DNA of 16,274 bases from Pseudaquidulcibacter sp964443435 (GTDB lineage Bacteria; Pseudomonadota; Alphaproteobacteria; Caulobacterales; Aquidulcibacteraceae): assembly GCA_964443435.1 (NCBI GenBank), contig CAYUCW010000047.1, positions 1 through 16,274 on the forward strand. The letters run 5' to 3'. Positions 14,449 through 16,274 of the stretch are shown here, one piece after another; positions within the stretch are counted from its first letter, which is position 1, and every line of letters begins with the position of its first letter. The translations under genes and the position numbers were made by a program. A model generated the notes under the pieces. That model worked only from the letters and a program-made list of their open reading frames with translations. It had not been told where the DNA came from and did no database searches.

Positions 14449-15456
14449 TTATCTTAAAGTATCAATTAGAAATTGTTGCGCAGTATGTGGCGTGTATTTA
14501 ATATATATTTTAGCGCATTTTTTATCAAACTCTGGCTTCCAGATTATAGGCTTCGGACTAAAGGCTTGAATTAAAGTCTGTACCCATGATCTATCTAATT
14601 CAAGAGATCTTACAAGGATTGAATTACTATTTATGGGATCTTTATTCATAAAATCCATAAGCTTTTCTTTATTAAGATTATAAATATCGCAAAATCCATG
14701 AATGATTTTTTCTTTATCTCTAGATCTAAATAAGCTTATAAAATTAATTGTTGCAGGCTGTTTAGGTTTAGAATTTACTTTATTATCCGCAATTATAATC
14801 TCTGAAAGTGTTTCAAGGCGTTTGATTAAATCGACCGGAAGTTTTTTTGCAATCTCTGAGCGCGCTTCTGAGCTTGCTAAAGAATAGACTGTCGCAATCA
14901 GGCTTGGCGGAAGGTCGCGGCGATATGCAAGACTTTCTATGATTTTTGGGTCTGACTTACCAATTTTCACTAAAATTTCGAAATCATCAGGGGCAATATC
15001 GGCAGTATTATTTTTCGTAAGCGTGCTTAATACTATTTTTTGTTCAGTTTCTATAAGTGCATGAGTAACACTTTCTTTAATGTTTGGCCTTTCAGCGACA
15101 CTAATTTGATGCGCAAGGCTCTGATTTCTTACAATATCTATTAAGGTTACATCATCAACCAATGGCGACATTGCGATAATTGGTTGCGCATATTCATAAT
15201 TATCTTTTGCAAGTTCCCTTATTAAACTTTTGGGGGCCCAATCGGCAAATGCAAGAGCTGATGTAAGTTTTTCTTTTACTTCATTTTTTGCGTATTGATA
15301 TAATTGTGCAAATAATAAATCAAAAAGTTCGATTTCTTGAACAGTAAATTCCCGGCCTTGATAAAGCATTTCATCGACTGTTTTTTCAGTTAATGACTCT
15401 CTTGCCTCTAAAGAGGGGTCTTTTGCCAAGTCTAATAGTTTTTGAAATTGATGCAT
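14449..15456 (-). CDS. DUF2336 domain protein (second copy)
   Basis: This 335-aa helical cytoplasmic protein has the same DUF2336 signature as the copy at 11829: AQPIIAMSPLVDDVTLIDIV (90-109) followed by QISVAERPNIKESVTHAL (117-134). An LPPSLIATVYSLA unit lies further on. The preceding stretch also aligns (VKEKLTSAL and LAKDNYEYAQPI here against VRRALAITL and LAKDIEAIALPI there), so the two are distant paralogues, not a recent duplication. The C-terminal third differs and is lysine-rich (ELDRSWVQTLIQAFSPKP). No function is established for the family. No Shine-Dalgarno precedes the ATG at 15454-15456. It is followed by nadK and diverges from an exported protein gene. Confidence 0.82.
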   Translation of the reverse strand: MHQFQKLLDLAKDPSLEARESLTEKTVDEMLYQGREFTVQEIELFDLLFAQLYQYAKNEVKEKLTSALAFADWAPKSLIRELAKDNYEYAQPIIAMSPLVDDVTLIDIVRNQSLAHQISVAERPNIKESVTHALIETEQKIVLSTLTKNNTADIAPDDFEILVKIGKSDPKIIESLAYRRDLPPSLIATVYSLASSEARSEIAKKLPVDLIKRLETLSEIIIADNKVNSKPKQPATINFISLFRSRDKEKIIHGFCDIYNLNKEKLMDFMNKDPINSNSILVRSLELDRSWVQTLIQAFSPKPIIWKPEFDKKCAKIYIKYTPHTAQQFLIDTLR

Positions 15457-15525
15457 GAATTATTTTTGCATTCAAAGTTGAAAAAAAAGTAAATATAGTA
15501 TTTATAGGCTGCATAAAAAATATTT

Positions 15526-16215
15526 ATGAATTTTTGGCTTATTTTTATGAAATTACTGTTTAATTTAATTGCTGTTTTAATGCTTTTATATCCTGCAATC
15601 GGGTTTTGTGGTGCTTGGCAATTAAAGCCAAAAGAAGCCCAAATTATCGCGGGTTATTATCAAGATAGTGAGCAAAATCAATCTGATGGTGAGATTTTTA
15701 TAGAATATGGATTAAGTTCTAATATTTCAATCACTGGCAGTCATACACAGTTTGTAAATAAAAATTCAAATGAGGGCTATATAAATAATATAGGCTTTAA
15801 ATATGGCGTATATGAAAATAATGATTGGGTAAGTGCATTAAAATTTACCTATATTGATGCAAGATTTGATTTAACAGCAGAAAAAGTCTCAGGCTATTCA
15901 ACTTCATTTTTAATTGGTCATAATTTTAGCGATAAAATTTGGGGCAGTCTTGAGCTTGGAAATCGTAATATTGATGGCAATGATAATGGCTTTTGGGATA
16001 TAGCGTTTGGTTATAAATTTAATGAAAATTCTCAAATCATAATTAAAGATTTTGGAGAGCAAATTACACAAACTCAGACCCGCGATATTTTGCAATTATC
16101 TTATGTTCATAGCTTTAAAAAAATTGGACTTGAACTTGCCTATAGAAAAACAATGTCCGCCCCAATAAATTGGGACGGACATGGCGTTTTAACATCGATT
16201 TGGCTTAAATATTAG
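15526..16215 (+). CDS. Exported protein, probable small outer-membrane beta-barrel
   Basis: This 229-aa protein has a signal peptide and a mature part made of alternating short strands rich in aromatic and polar residues (for example NISITGSHTQF, WVSALKFTYIDARFDL, IWGSLELGNRNI). The two ends of the chain are IIAGYYQ and TSIWLKY, the latter finishing on tyrosine as outer-membrane barrels often do. About ten strands can be counted by eye. Met8 (ATG at 15547) gives a more classical signal peptide (MKLLFNLIAVLMLL); neither start has a ribosome site. The cysteine in GFCGA does not form a lipobox. No family is recognised and no function is proposed. It diverges from the second DUF2336 gene. Confidence 0.6.
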   Translation: MNFWLIFMKLLFNLIAVLMLLYPAIGFCGAWQLKPKEAQIIAGYYQDSEQNQSDGEIFIEYGLSSNISITGSHTQFVNKNSNEGYINNIGFKYGVYENNDWVSALKFTYIDARFDLTAEKVSGYSTSFLIGHNFSDKIWGSLELGNRNIDGNDNGFWDIAFGYKFNENSQIIIKDFGEQITQTQTRDILQLSYVHSFKKIGLELAYRKTMSAPINWDGHGVLTSIWLKY

Positions 16216-16274
16216 CCTTCAATCAAGCCTTTTGGATTTGGTCCATATAAATTATCAGGCTCTGAATCTTTTAC
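16212..16274 (-). CDS. C-terminal end of a gene cut by the right edge
   Basis: The last 20 codons of a minus-strand frame are visible, reading VKDSEPDNLYGPNPKGLIEG and then TAA at 16212-16214. The 'PN-YGPNPKG' ending resembles the tails of DUF805-type small membrane proteins, but too little is present to name it. Its stop overlaps the TAG of the convergent exported-protein gene, with no hairpin between them. Confidence 0.45.
   Translation of the reverse strand, partial: VKDSEPDNLYGPNPKGLIEG

Noticed and set aside
1..16274. CRISPR arrays, insertion sequences, tRNA or rRNA genes, riboswitches
   Set aside because: I found no regularly spaced repeats, transposase motifs, cloverleaf-like sequences or rRNA-like stretches on either strand.

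Overview
The window is chromosomal DNA from an AT-rich alphaproteobacterium. Several markers point there: an F0 ATP synthase operon with paired b' and b subunits and no F1 genes behind it, a CcrM-type GANTC methyltransferase with its C-terminal extension, two DUF2336 proteins, and the block rnhB - ccrM - DUF721 - dsbA - smc. I cannot place it below class. No IS element, phage gene, CRISPR array, rRNA or tRNA was recognised, so this looks like core genome rather than an accessory island.

Layout, left to right. Positions 1-1040 hold a membrane acyltransferase (minus strand, cut by the left edge). Positions 1104-3578 hold the F0 operon, read atpI-atpB-atpE-atpF2-atpF on the minus strand and closed by a hairpin terminator. 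Upstream of it, also on the minus strand, lies a tightly packed group at 3768-9184: a DUF721 (DciA-like) protein, two tandem DsbA-family oxidoreductases (one a predicted lipoprotein) and smc. After a strong terminator come ccrM and rnhB (9268-11098), with five GANTC sites packed into 57 bp between them. Divergently, on the plus strand, are a 94-aa conserved-looking protein, a 69-aa two-helix membrane protein and a first DUF2336 protein (to 12977). A bidirectional terminator separates these from an Hpt phosphotransfer protein, NAD kinase and a second DUF2336 protein on the minus strand (13028-15456). The right end has a plus-strand exported, barrel-like protein and the last 20 codons of a minus-strand gene.

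How the genes fit together. Much of the window serves energy coupling (F0), chromosome maintenance and replication (SMC, DUF721/DciA-like, RNase HII) and cell-cycle DNA methylation (CcrM). The GANTC cluster upstream of ccrM suggests that the methyltransferase controls its own expression through the methylation state of its promoter. Two further GANTC sites lie in front of the first DUF2336 gene. The two DUF2336 genes and the Hpt gene within 3.7 kb hint at an uncharacterised signalling neighbourhood.

I see no clear evidence of a wholly new system. The most interesting items are the dense GANTC cluster, the DUF2336/Hpt neighbourhood, the perfectly collinear DsbA pair, and possible leaderless starts. 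No gene-free stretch exceeds about 200 bases; the longest is 3579-3767.
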